This document shows positions 1 through 7,151 of a DNA stretch of 32,189 nt, in pieces (the first letter of the stretch is position 1; each line of letters opens with the position of its first letter). A program made the position numbers and the translations under genes. The notes under the pieces were generated by a model, which was given only the letters and a program-made list of their open reading frames with translations, had not been told where the DNA came from and did not search any database. The stretch is from Acinetobacter sp. HR7 (GTDB lineage Bacteria; Pseudomonadota; Gammaproteobacteria; Pseudomonadales; Moraxellaceae): positions 1 through 32,189 of the forward strand of contig NZ_JPQO01000175.1 of NCBI RefSeq assembly GCF_000773685.1, read 5' to 3'.

Positions 1-17
1 TAAATCTGCTAGTCTAG

Positions 18-164
18 AGCCATCTTGATATACTTATCGAAGAAGTTTTTGTATCGCCTAAGGCACCTGAATGGTTCATTGGCTTAGTTAATGAAATTAA
101 TGAGAAGTATTCTTTAGGTCTGAAAGTTAGTAAATCAGAGTTATTGGAAGAACCTTTTTTCTAA
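18..164 (+). pseudogene. 3' remnant of an unidentified gene
   Basis: An open frame of 48 codons runs to a TAA at 162-164 and ends in the residues LLEEPFF. It has protein-like composition (EEVFVSPKAPEWFIGLVNEI), but the same frame has a TAG at 15-17, and no ATG, GTG or TTG follows until codon TTG at 144. It therefore cannot be a whole gene. It is either the tail of a gene cut by a nonsense change or a frameshift, or a decayed remnant whose upstream part lies outside the window. I do not recognise the family. The terminator at 266-297 lies about 100 bases downstream and would suit it as a transcript end. Confidence 0.35.
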
Positions 165-265
165 AAAGTATAAGCTATGGTTTTATATAATTTATTTTAA
201 TTTTAGACTTTGCAATCTCAAGTATTCAGTTGATAGGTTTAATTGAAACCCCACCAAAATTATGA

Positions 266-297
266 AAAAGCCCTAAACCAAAAGATTTAGGGCTTTT
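266..297. terminator. Bidirectional intrinsic terminator
   Basis: A perfect 12-bp stem (AAAAGCCCTAAA pairing with TTTAGGGCTTTT) encloses an 8-base loop. The stem has an A-run on one side and a T-run on the other, so it can stop transcription in both directions. It lies downstream of the broken gene on the plus strand and about 155 bases past the stop of the extradiol dioxygenase gene on the minus strand, so it probably ends the oxygenase operon. The remaining bases from 165 to 451 hold no gene that I can see. Confidence 0.85.
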
Positions 298-451
298 ATT
301 TTAGCTATATTTTTTATGAGTTGATGTGATCAGTCATAAGACATAGCTGCTTATAAACACCATCATCACCATGTTAAAAGTTTAAGTCTATTTGCTTTAG
401 CACGAGATTTTTATGCTATTGCGATCCATGGTTTTGATGTTGCTTATCTAT

Positions 452-1417
452 TTAGGCTTTGAGTTCGGCAGATACGATACCAAAGCCTGCAATCCATTCA
501 CTGATCTCTTCATAACAGTGAGTGGTCATTTCATACTCGCCAAATTCGCTCAATGCAGCAAAAGCCGCCATCCACGCACGAACCTCCTGACCACCACGGC
601 CACCGTCACGGCGGATTTCAGTTTCAGTCATGGCTTCCAGTGCTGCGAAGTCAGCATTCTTGAATTTTTCTAATAATGCCAGATCCCATTCAGGGCTAAG
701 CGGTACAGAAACACTCTTGTCACCAGCAGCCAGGCGTTGACCGACAGAAATCACATTGGCTTGACGTTTATTACGTGCTTCCGGAGTCGGGTTACGACCC
801 GCAATCAGGAACTCTTCCACTTCTGGTGAAACAGAACCCATTTGTGGTGTTGGTGGATCGTGTGAAAGACCACCTGTGCCTAAAACAAGGACACGTTCAT
901 TTTCAAGATTTAAAGACTTAATGAACTGCCCCACAGCGCGACCTAAAGCGATAGTGCGTTTAGTCGTAGGCATGGGTGCTGCAGCGCCGTTGATAAAAAT
1001 CGGAATGGTTGGATAACGATCCAGTTGACCTTCACATAGGAAGTGCAACGGCTGAGTCACGCCATGATCTGCTTGCATGCGATAAGAATAAGCCACATCC
1101 ACACCTTCATCCAGGACACGGCGAACCAGCGCCAGCGCTGTGTCTTGAGGCACACTCAGGTGATCATTATCTTTACCATAGTCCCAGTCACCAGCAGCTG
1201 TGGCACGAATACCCACGCAGAAGCTTGGCATTAGGTCATAAAAGAAACCGTTAAAATGGTCAGGACCAAAGGTGATGATCAGGGTAGGGTCATAGGCTTT
1301 GACTTCAGCCGCCAGTTTGGCAAAGGCATCACGAACGACTTGCTCTTTGCGTTGTTCTTGTGGTGAAGCAAATTCCATTAATGGGCTATGCGATGCACAA
1401 ATCAGTTTAATCGCCAT
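452..1417 (-). CDS. LigB/MhpB-type extradiol ring-cleavage dioxygenase
   Basis: This 321-residue protein resembles E. coli MhpB (about 314 residues), which opens 2,3-dihydroxyphenylpropionate beside its hydroxyls using Fe(II) and O2. The class III extradiol pattern is visible: His10 in ASHSPL and His54 in GPDHFNGFFYD are likely iron ligands. His118 (MQADHG) and His186 (GGLSHDPP) match the catalytic pair known in MhpB. The C-terminal WIAGFG is also typical. The ATG at 1417 follows AAGGAG by six bases. It is the last gene of the oxygenase operon, but 155 structured bases separate it from the beta-subunit gene, so its expression may be set separately. The true catechol substrate cannot be read from sequence. 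A catechol bearing an acid side chain is an inference from the MhpB likeness. Confidence 0.85.
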   Translation of the reverse strand: MAIKLICASHSPLMEFASPQEQRKEQVVRDAFAKLAAEVKAYDPTLIITFGPDHFNGFFYDLMPSFCVGIRATAAGDWDYGKDNDHLSVPQDTALALVRRVLDEGVDVAYSYRMQADHGVTQPLHFLCEGQLDRYPTIPIFINGAAAPMPTTKRTIALGRAVGQFIKSLNLENERVLVLGTGGLSHDPPTPQMGSVSPEVEEFLIAGRNPTPEARNKRQANVISVGQRLAAGDKSVSVPLSPEWDLALLEKFKNADFAALEAMTETEIRRDGGRGGQEVRAWMAAFAALSEFGEYEMTTHCYEEISEWIAGFGIVSAELKA

Positions 1418-1437
1418 AAGAGACTCCTTAAAAGGAA

Positions 1438-1459
1438 GGCAGCCAAAGAACAGGCTGCC
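1438..1459 (-). promoter_or_regulatory. Short GC-rich hairpin in the leader of the extradiol dioxygenase gene
   Basis: GGCAGCC and GGCTGCC form a perfect 7-bp stem around an 8-base loop. In the transcript of the dioxygenase gene it ends just before the AAGGAG ribosome site and is followed by TTCCTTTT. Read on the opposite strand it is followed by a T-run at 1470-1478. It could act as a weak terminator or attenuator or as an mRNA-stability element. Its exact role is an inference. Confidence 0.5.
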
Positions 1460-1488
1460 GTTCAGTCTATTTTTTTTTCAGACTCAAG

Positions 1489-1562
1489 TTTTGTTCATCT
1501 CGGGAAGCGGTACGTGGTTGCTATCAACCGCGTATCCCCAAGCCGCAACCCGATGAACAAAA
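1489..1562. repeat. Long nested inverted repeat inside the oxygenase operon
   Basis: Five successive paired blocks fold this 74-base stretch into one long interrupted hairpin. They are TTTTGTTCAT (1489-1498) with ATGAACAAAA (1553-1562), CGGG (1501-1504) with CCCG (1549-1552), GCGG (1507-1510) with CCGC (1543-1546), TACG (1511-1514) with CGTA (1531-1534), and GGTTG (1516-1520) with CAACC (1525-1529). It fills most of the gap between the oxygenase beta-subunit stop and the extradiol dioxygenase. No long U-run follows it on the operon strand, so a simple terminator is not the best reading. RNA processing, mRNA stabilisation or a small palindromic repeat element all fit. Confidence 0.7.
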
Positions 1563-1572
1563 AACTTATTTA

Positions 1573-2091
1573 TTAGAAGAATACACTCAAGTTATGTGAG
1601 GTATAAGTCACTTGATCCAGTGTGATCTTACGATCAAAGATCTGGAAGCATAGGCCGCCTTCAACCTTACGGATCTTGTCGTGACGTTTACCGCAGTAAA
1701 TCGTAATATCCTTCTCTTTTTGTGAGCGATAGAGTAGGTAAGTGACGTAGACATCGTATTCGCCTTCCACTTCAGTTGGCTCAACAATCACGTTGCTGAC
1801 CATGTGCGTGGTACGTGATGGAGGCTCTTCTGCCCAAGCCATACCTGTTTCCAGACGAGCCACACGACGCTCGAGCAGGAATTTATTGTCGTTAAATACC
1901 CAAGTTGTCGGAGGTTCAACAGAACGACGACGGTCACGGGTTTGCGCGTTTGGTGTGGTACGTAGCACATAAGAAATATCTTCTGCTAACAGGTCTAACC
2001 ATTCGCGGAATTTCCAGTCGTCCAGCAGCTTCGCTTCACGATACAGGAATTGGCTAATTTGGTGATGAAGTTCCAGACTTACTTGACTCAT
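1573..2091 (-). CDS. Aromatic-ring-hydroxylating dioxygenase, beta (small) subunit
   Basis: This is a 172-residue protein of the SnoaL/NTF2-like fold used by small subunits of Rieske dioxygenases such as HcaF, BphA2 and TodC2. Visible family features are the N-terminal [11 protein letters not shown](W) helix, the DISYVLRTT strand, RDRRRS, and the [12 protein letters not shown] segment. Small subunits are structural: they pack under an alpha3 ring and carry no metal. Its ATG overlaps the stop of the alpha-subunit gene in a four-base ATGA, so the two are translationally coupled and probably made in equal amounts. Length is normal for the family. I am confident of the role, less so of the substrate. 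Confidence 0.9.
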   Translation of the reverse strand: MSQVSLELHHQISQFLYREAKLLDDWKFREWLDLLAEDISYVLRTTPNAQTRDRRRSVEPPTTWVFNDNKFLLERRVARLETGMAWAEEPPSRTTHMVSNVIVEPTEVEGEYDVYVTYLLYRSQKEKDITIYCGKRHDKIRKVEGGLCFQIFDRKITLDQVTYTSHNLSVFF

Positions 2092-3455
2092 TTCACAAGC
2101 TCCTTCTCGTATGCTTCAGTTGCTTTTTCTACATCTTCCCAGTCTTTATGAATCAGCAGGTCTGCCCAACGGCGATAGAAACCACGTGCTGCTGTTTCTG
2201 AGAAAATGTAGCTGGTGATACCAGGTACGCCATCTTCACGAACTTTTTCGCTGCCTTTACCCATTTCAACGATGAGTTTGTTTTGACGTGCTTTGTAACC
2301 GCGAAGCACTTTCTGGATTTCTACCCAGTTTTCAGAGTCATCTTGCTCCAAGAAGCCGGCAGGGCCGAAAGCACGAGTTGCAGAGCGTTCAAATGCATCT
2401 TTCACTTCTTGCGGTGCTTCAGCATCACAGATACAGAATGCCCAAACTTCAGTTTTATTCGGACCACGTGGGTGCCATACACGAAGTGTTGCAGTACCGT
2501 TCAACCAAGATAGGGTTGGGAACATGGTGTTGTGACCAGCCAGACGCAGCGCACGAATTTCACCCAGGCGTTCTTTTACTTCATCAAAAGTTTCACGGAA
2601 GTAGTTTGCAACTTCGCCATCTACCCAAACGTTAGCATCTGGTTTTTCAGTGAAGAAGAAGCCTGAACCGTGACCTTTTGAACCGAACTGGATCGCGTCT
2701 TTGGCAGTTTCCCAAACTGGACGAGCAGTTTGTGCAGCACCTAAGGTTTTGGTGGAGTCATCATCTGGTTTAGCACCGAGTACTTGTACTGCAGATGCGT
2801 GAGAGAACAGGGCATGGTACTGGTCAGATGCGAACTGTTCAGCAGCAAATTTCCAGTTACACTCGATTTCCCATTTGTGTACACCACCAACGATCACTGT
2901 ACCGCCAGGACGACGATCAAGTACACCATCTAGGTACCAAGCCATGTCACCCATATATTCTTCTAAATCAGGCGTAGTTTCATCCCAGCAGCCGAATACC
3001 AGGCCTTTGTAAGATTTCACACGAGTAACTTCAAGCAGGCCCCATTCCTGTTTGCAGGCACCGTGTGGATAAGCACGATCTTCAAGCGGGATATCTTTTA
3101 AAGAACCGTCGATGCCATAAGACCAGCCGTGGTATGGACAAGTGAATGCACGGGTATTACCACAGTCTGCGAAGCTCACGCGCATTGCACGGTGACGGCA
3201 CTGGTTTAAGAATGCTTTGATTGAACCGTCTTTTTGACGCGCTACGATAATTGGGTCTTCGCCCATATAAGTATTGAAGAAGTCGCCAGCCTTAGGAATT
3301 TGGCTTTCATGGCAAAGGAACAGCCAGGTACGACCGAAAACGCGCTCAAGTTCTAATTCGTAAAGGGCAGAATCAGTATAAATTGCTGGTGTAATACGTC
3401 CATTTTGTGCATCGACCAAAGCGTCGATTTCGCGCACATCAATTTTTCCACTCAT
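2088..3455 (-). CDS. Rieske aromatic-ring-hydroxylating dioxygenase, alpha (large) subunit
   Basis: This 455-residue catalytic subunit should add O2 across an aromatic ring to give a cis-diol or catechol. The Rieske [2Fe-2S] ligands are Cys86 and His88 (NQCRHRA) and Cys106 and His109 (TCPYHGW). The mononuclear iron site is His214 and His219 (DQYHALFSH), with Asp372 or Asp373 in LEQDDSENW, a motif typical of the biphenyl/toluene-type branch. Asp211 is the expected bridging residue between centres of neighbouring subunits. The ATG at 3455 is chosen because AGGAGA lies eight bases before it; a further upstream in-frame start would add ten residues but lacks a good ribosome site. No ferredoxin or reductase gene accompanies it, so electrons must come from proteins encoded elsewhere. 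Substrate unknown. Confidence 0.92.
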   Translation of the reverse strand: MSGKIDVREIDALVDAQNGRITPAIYTDSALYELELERVFGRTWLFLCHESQIPKAGDFFNTYMGEDPIIVARQKDGSIKAFLNQCRHRAMRVSFADCGNTRAFTCPYHGWSYGIDGSLKDIPLEDRAYPHGACKQEWGLLEVTRVKSYKGLVFGCWDETTPDLEEYMGDMAWYLDGVLDRRPGGTVIVGGVHKWEIECNWKFAAEQFASDQYHALFSHASAVQVLGAKPDDDSTKTLGAAQTARPVWETAKDAIQFGSKGHGSGFFFTEKPDANVWVDGEVANYFRETFDEVKERLGEIRALRLAGHNTMFPTLSWLNGTATLRVWHPRGPNKTEVWAFCICDAEAPQEVKDAFERSATRAFGPAGFLEQDDSENWVEIQKVLRGYKARQNKLIVEMGKGSEKVREDGVPGITSYIFSETAARGFYRRWADLLIHKDWEDVEKATEAYEKELVK

Positions 3456-3590
3456 GAAAAGTTCTCCTGTGACCAGTCTTGGCACAAAGTAGTAGACTCA
3501 ACTTTTCAACGATGATGGAATTTTAAGTTAGTTTAATGAAATATTTTTTTTATTTTAATTGATAAGTTTTATTGATTATTTTTTGGGGAA

Positions 3591-3855
3591 TTAATTCCTA
3601 TTAAATTACTCATGATTGTAATTAAATGGGAATTATTCTGGTACATTTTTATTTAATATTTTTTTGAATAAACCCTACTAAATTAGTGGTGTTTTATAAG
3701 TATTTTAAAATTAAAATAATTTAAATAAATCATATATTTAATATTATATTAAAATAAATTTTATATAAATAATTCTGACTAAAATAGTAGTAATTTTAGT
3801 ATGTGATTTTATTTTTATTAAATGCTTTATTGATATTAATTCCAACTAAAATAGT
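3591..3855 (-). repeat. Four imperfect copies of a 20-bp motif upstream of the oxygenase operon
   Basis: The copies lie at 3591-3610, 3668-3687, 3769-3788 and 3836-3855. They share the form wwAAttCCn-ACTAAAwTAGT, whose second half is a dyad (ACTA...TAGT). Copies three and four agree beyond the motif: about 45 of 55 bases match by eye. Start-to-start spacings are 77, 101 and 67 bases. They sit 136 to 400 bases before the start codon of the oxygenase alpha subunit. An array of operator-like sites or a decayed tandem duplication would both fit; AT-rich DNA gives some chance similarity. Confidence 0.5.
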
Positions 3856-4181
3856 TGTATTTTTAATGGGTCATTTTATTTTGATTAAATATATTGAATT
3901 TTATTTAACCAAATGGTAAATTTTATAAAATGATATCGGCTTTATAGCTGGATTATTGTTGTTGAAATCGTACACTTCCTTAAGACTCTTTCCAAAATAT
4001 GTATAGCTAAGTTTTTACTCAGGAAAAAACGAATTATATGGATATAAGTTATTGATTTTAAAATTTATATAATGGAAATTGGAAAGTGTGATGTATTAGT
4101 AAAGACAAGTTTTCTTTGGTTGGTATTGTTTGATTCTACACAATAAAATTCTGGGTTCAATGTAAACCCAAGACGTTTAGC

Positions 4182-4209
4182 TTGATCTGATATAAAAGAT
4201 CAATTTTTT
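4182..4209 (+). terminator. Possible weak terminator in the spacer
   Basis: TTGATC (4182-4187) and GATCAA (4198-4203) form a 6-bp stem followed directly by six T residues. A second small hairpin, TGGGTT/AACCCA at 4152-4170, lies just before it. There is no recognisable gene upstream on the plus strand, so if real it may mark the end of a lost or non-coding transcript. The stem is short and AT-rich, and the call is tentative. Confidence 0.3.
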
Positions 4210-4830
4210 ATCAAATATTCATCTACACGAGCGGATCACTAAGAAGGGAAGGTTTGCTGATTTGTGAGGTAATCTTATGTAATTGGCTATAGAAGTTTGT
4301 GTAATTCAGGTGCGGGATGGAGAGTAACTTTATCGTGAACTGAATGCGAACAGATGTAGGCAGAAATTCGGTGCAAATTTTTGACCTCTTATAGTGAATT
4401 GTGTGATTTTTAATCATAAGGGTTAATCTGATCGAGTCATTCCAGCTATTTTTCTTATCTTAGAAATATTAAAAAAACTATCAAAAAACTAAATTTAATC
4501 AATTCTTGGGCGAATTACTTTTGTCTGTTACGACTTAAGTCGAATAAAGTTTACATACTGAAGAGAAGGAGGTGAGCGCAAAAATATGTAAATTATTTTT
4601 AAATCTATATTTGTATTTTGAGAGTAATAATAGTGGAAAACTACTGCTTTTCAATAGGAAAGCAGCAAGCCTTACAATTTGATGAATAAAACTACAATAA
4701 AGAAATAGGACTCTCGCTATAAGGAGAAGACCATAAACTTATATCAAGAGCCTGTATGAACCACATTGTTTAATCTATAGACAAATACTGCTAACAGGTT
4801 GATTCCATATTTCTGCCGTGAGGTAAGAGC

Positions 4831-5313
4831 ATGAATATTGCCAAGAATACTGTCTGTCTTTGGTATGATCATGATGCTGAAGAAGCGGCACGCTTTTATG
4901 CCGAAATTTTTCCCGATTCATCCCTTGATGCCATCCATCATGCAGCGACTGACTATCCTTCAGGAAAAGAAGGTGATGTGATCACCGTCGATTTCACTGT
5001 GCTGGGGATCCCTTGTATCGGGCTGAATGGCGGTCCTGTATTTAAGCACAATGAAGCCTTTTCCTTTCAGATTGCCACAGAAGATCAGGAAGAAACGGAT
5101 CGTTACTGGAACGCCATTGTTAATAATGGTGGACAAGAAAGTGAATGCGGCTGGTGTAAAGATAAATGGGGGGTGTCCTGGCAGATTACTCCGAAGGTTT
5201 TAATTGAAGGCTATACTAGTACCGACCGCGCAGTGGCCAAACGGGTATTTGAGTCCATGATGACCATGAAGAAAATTGATATAGCGGCAATTGAGGCCGC
5301 GATTCGGGGTTAA
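4831..5313 (+). CDS. VOC-fold protein of the PhnB/3-demethylubiquinone-methyltransferase-like group
   Basis: This is a 160-residue single-domain protein with the glyoxalase/bleomycin-resistance/dioxygenase (VOC) fold. The N-terminal NTVCLWYDHDAEEAARFY(A) strand-helix, the FPDSS turn, the GIPCIGLNGGP segment, FSFQIATEDQEETDRYW and the WGVSWQITP strand are the usual markers of the family often named 3-demethylubiquinone-9 3-methyltransferase-like. Despite that name, no SAM-binding motif is present and a methyltransferase role is not supported. Biochemical function is unknown for most members. The ATG at 4831 follows GAGGTAA by a short gap. It stands alone, convergent with the MFS gene, and gives no operon clue. 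Confidence 0.8.
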   Translation: MNIAKNTVCLWYDHDAEEAARFYAEIFPDSSLDAIHHAATDYPSGKEGDVITVDFTVLGIPCIGLNGGPVFKHNEAFSFQIATEDQEETDRYWNAIVNNGGQESECGWCKDKWGVSWQITPKVLIEGYTSTDRAVAKRVFESMMTMKKIDIAAIEAAIRG

Positions 5314-5449
5314 GGTAAAAGAAACCTCAATGTGATGTGGTCTGGCACACCGTTTCAATACCTGATGATTTCAGTGAAGTGATTTATTGCTAAATATTTG
5401 TTGTTTTATTTGGATTTATCTCACTTTACTCAATTGAAATTATATACAC

Positions 5450-5483
5450 ATAAAAAACACCCTTGGATTGATTCATCCAAGGG
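5450..5483 (-). terminator. Terminator of the MFS transporter gene
   Basis: CCCTTGGAT and ATCCAAGGG form a perfect 9-bp stem with a 6-base loop. On the minus strand the stem is followed by TGTTTTTTATG, a good U-tract, and it begins 22 bases past the transporter stop codon. On the plus strand the following bases (CTTAGTTTTC) are a weaker tract, so it may also slow transcription coming from the VOC gene. Confidence 0.85.
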
Positions 5484-5504
5484 CTTAGTTTTCAAGGAGC
5501 TAGT

Positions 5505-6944
5505 TTAATCCTCTAGTTTTTCTAGCTTGATACTTTCACGATAATACTGACAACCTTTATAAAGCAGGAATACACCAATCAACCCTGCTACCGCATTTAC
5601 GATAGAAATTGAATTACCTACCATTAAAGTGTTTTCATAATATTTATCAGTAATGAGTGCAACTGCTGTTGTTCCTACACCAAGCGCAATCAGGTTGGAA
5701 ATCAGCAGGAATTTTGCCGATACCTGAGAACGTAACTGGTTTGGTGTTAACATTTGTGTTGCAGCAGCTGATGCTGGAATTGGGAAAGTCGAAAAGAACA
5801 TAGCGACAAAGATTAGCGCAAATGAAAGCTGCATATTGTCGACTTGGGTAAACAGCACACTTGGAATGATCAGGGCGGCACAGCCAATCGCACCGGCACG
5901 GATCGCCGCATCACTATAGCCACGTTTCGAGAAGAAGTCGATCAGCCAACCACAGAACAATGCACCAGCAGTATTCGCCACCAAAATAATAATTCCGAGA
6001 ATATAGCCTACTTGACTCGCATCTAGCCCAAAATTACGCATATAGTACGCAGGTGCCCAGCCGAGCAGGGAGTACAGCATCATGGTGTAGAAAGAGAAGC
6101 CAATAAAATGACAGAAGAATGTCTTTTTATGGGTTTTGATAAAACCGATAGAATTCTTAAAAGATGCTTTAACTGCGACACCATTCGCATCCATTTTGAG
6201 GCCTTTACGCTCGGGTTCCCGTACGGTCAAAATCATGAGCAGCGCCAGCAATACTCCTGGTAAGCCCACGATCATAAAGGTCAGCTGCCAGGTCTTGATT
6301 TCACCAATTACTGGTAATGTGAGAAAGCTGACATCTTTGAGTAGACCTATCACATAACCGCCAATCAGAAACGCCAGCCCTGAACCGATAAAGGCACCAA
6401 TCGCATATACGCCCAGCGCACGGCCCAGTTTATGTTTAGGGAAGAGATCTGCCACAATGGAATAAAAGGCAGGGGAAAGTGCTGCTTCACCTGCACCGAC
6501 ACTGAGGCGAGCTAGGAACATCTGGATAAAGTTTTTACTTAGACCACAGGCTGCAGTTGCCAGGCTCCAAAAGGCAATCCCGACTGAAATAATTTTCACA
6601 CGTGATTTCTTGTCGGCCAGTGCGGCGATTGGTACACCCATAAAGGCATAAAATAGGGAAAAGGCCAGCCCCTGCAACAGGCTGAACTGAGTATCACTGA
6701 GCATCAGGTCGGCCTTAATAGGCTCAATCATCAGGGATAAAATCTGACGGTCTACGAAAGACAGAATGTAAGCCACCATACAGATGATGACCACATACCA
6801 TTGATAGCTGCTCCGTTCCGTAGTTGCTGGTGGGATTTCTACTGCCACCTGTTTAGGTGCGGGTGTTGTAATCTTTAGGTGGGAATCGATTGGTTGGACA
6901 TCATTGTCAACCTTGTCTATGACCAATGTTTTTTCATTCATCAT
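5505..6944 (-). CDS. MFS transporter, Spinster-like, probably for an aromatic acid
   Basis: This 479-residue membrane protein has a hydrophilic N-terminal tail of about 48 residues and then the twelve-helix pattern of the major facilitator superfamily. Visible markers are FVDRQILSLM in helix 1 (Asp65, Arg66), the loop 2-3 motif A variant ADKKSR (110-115), and RLSVGAGEAALSP in helix 4-5, as in Spinster-type and organic-acid carriers. The first of two adjacent ATGs is preferred because AGGA lies six to seven bases before it. A candidate promoter (7028-7056) and a PaaX-type split palindrome (6981-7019) precede it, matching those before paaZ and paaA. I therefore infer that it serves uptake or export of phenylacetate or a related acid. 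That substrate is an inference from regulation and position, not from the protein. Confidence 0.85.
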   Translation of the reverse strand: MMNEKTLVIDKVDNDVQPIDSHLKITTPAPKQVAVEIPPATTERSSYQWYVVIICMVAYILSFVDRQILSLMIEPIKADLMLSDTQFSLLQGLAFSLFYAFMGVPIAALADKKSRVKIISVGIAFWSLATAACGLSKNFIQMFLARLSVGAGEAALSPAFYSIVADLFPKHKLGRALGVYAIGAFIGSGLAFLIGGYVIGLLKDVSFLTLPVIGEIKTWQLTFMIVGLPGVLLALLMILTVREPERKGLKMDANGVAVKASFKNSIGFIKTHKKTFFCHFIGFSFYTMMLYSLLGWAPAYYMRNFGLDASQVGYILGIIILVANTAGALFCGWLIDFFSKRGYSDAAIRAGAIGCAALIIPSVLFTQVDNMQLSFALIFVAMFFSTFPIPASAAATQMLTPNQLRSQVSAKFLLISNLIALGVGTTAVALITDKYYENTLMVGNSISIVNAVAGLIGVFLLYKGCQYYRESIKLEKLED

Positions 6945-6980
6945 GCAACATCCTGTGCAAGTTATAGTGATTGGTTTATT

Positions 6981-7019
6981 TGATACAAATTTAATTATTT
7001 TTATTTTTTATATGTATCA
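6981..7019 (-). promoter_or_regulatory. Predicted PaaX operator before the MFS transporter gene
   Basis: TGATAC (6981-6986) and GTATCA (7014-7019) are perfect inverted halves separated by exactly 27 bases. The symmetry extends by one base on each side to TTGATACA and TGTATCAA. Known E. coli PaaX sites have the form TGATTC-N27-GAATCA. The site starts about two bases after the predicted transcription start, where a bound repressor would block the promoter. Confidence 0.65.
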
Positions 7020-7027
7020 ATTAACTT

Positions 7028-7056
7028 AATCTAGGAGTAATTTACTTGGTCGTCAA
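7028..7056 (-). promoter_or_regulatory. Predicted promoter of the MFS transporter gene
   Basis: On the minus strand, TTGACG (7056-7051) and TAGATT (7033-7028) are spaced by 17 bases, close to the sigma-70 consensus. The expected start site is near 7021, directly before the split palindrome at 7019-6981. Confidence 0.6.
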
Positions 7057-7098
7057 TATGTATGAGTGAAAAAAGATACAATTATTTTTTATATTAAT

Positions 7099-7122
7099 AA
7101 AAAAGGAATCAAATAGATTCCC
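7099..7122 (-). terminator. Terminator of paaZ
   Basis: GGAATC and GATTCC form a short stem with a 5-base loop. On the minus strand it is followed by TTTTTTATT. It lies about 30 bases past the paaZ stop and separates paaZ from the MFS gene, so the two are separate transcripts despite sharing orientation. Confidence 0.75.
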
Positions 7123-7151
7123 TTTTTACTTTAAGTGTCTGAAAATAGTGC

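Larger units (their letters stand above)
3456..4830. other. 1.4-kb AT-rich spacer without a convincing gene
   Basis: This stretch is far richer in A+T than the flanking genes, especially 3500-3950. It must carry the promoter of the minus-strand oxygenase operon and of the plus-strand VOC gene. I see four copies of a 20-bp motif (3591-3855), a 12-bp perfect palindrome GGAATTAATTCC at 3587-3598, a second perfect palindrome CGACTTAAGTCG at 4531-4542, and small hairpins near 4152-4209. The only longer frame, 64 codons on the minus strand at 4223-4417, has no ribosome site and a random-looking composition, so I do not call it a gene. The size of the gap without a regulator gene suggests past loss of DNA. 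Confidence 0.6.

Noticed and set aside
4223..4417. 64-codon open frame on the minus strand in the AT-rich spacer
   Set aside because: No ribosome site, rich in Ile, Lys, Ser and Thr as expected of chance frames in such DNA, and no recognisable motif.
4572..4685. 37-codon GTG frame starting inside the strong ribosome site
   Set aside because: The GTG overlaps the AAGGAGG sequence itself, so a ribosome could not use both; composition is low-complexity.
3486..4830. CRISPR array
   Set aside because: The repeats are only four, imperfect and unevenly spaced, and no cas genes are present.
7074..7111. A fourth PaaX-like pair, AGATAC and GAATCA
   Set aside because: The gap is 26 rather than 27 bases, and the right half is an arm of the paaZ terminator.
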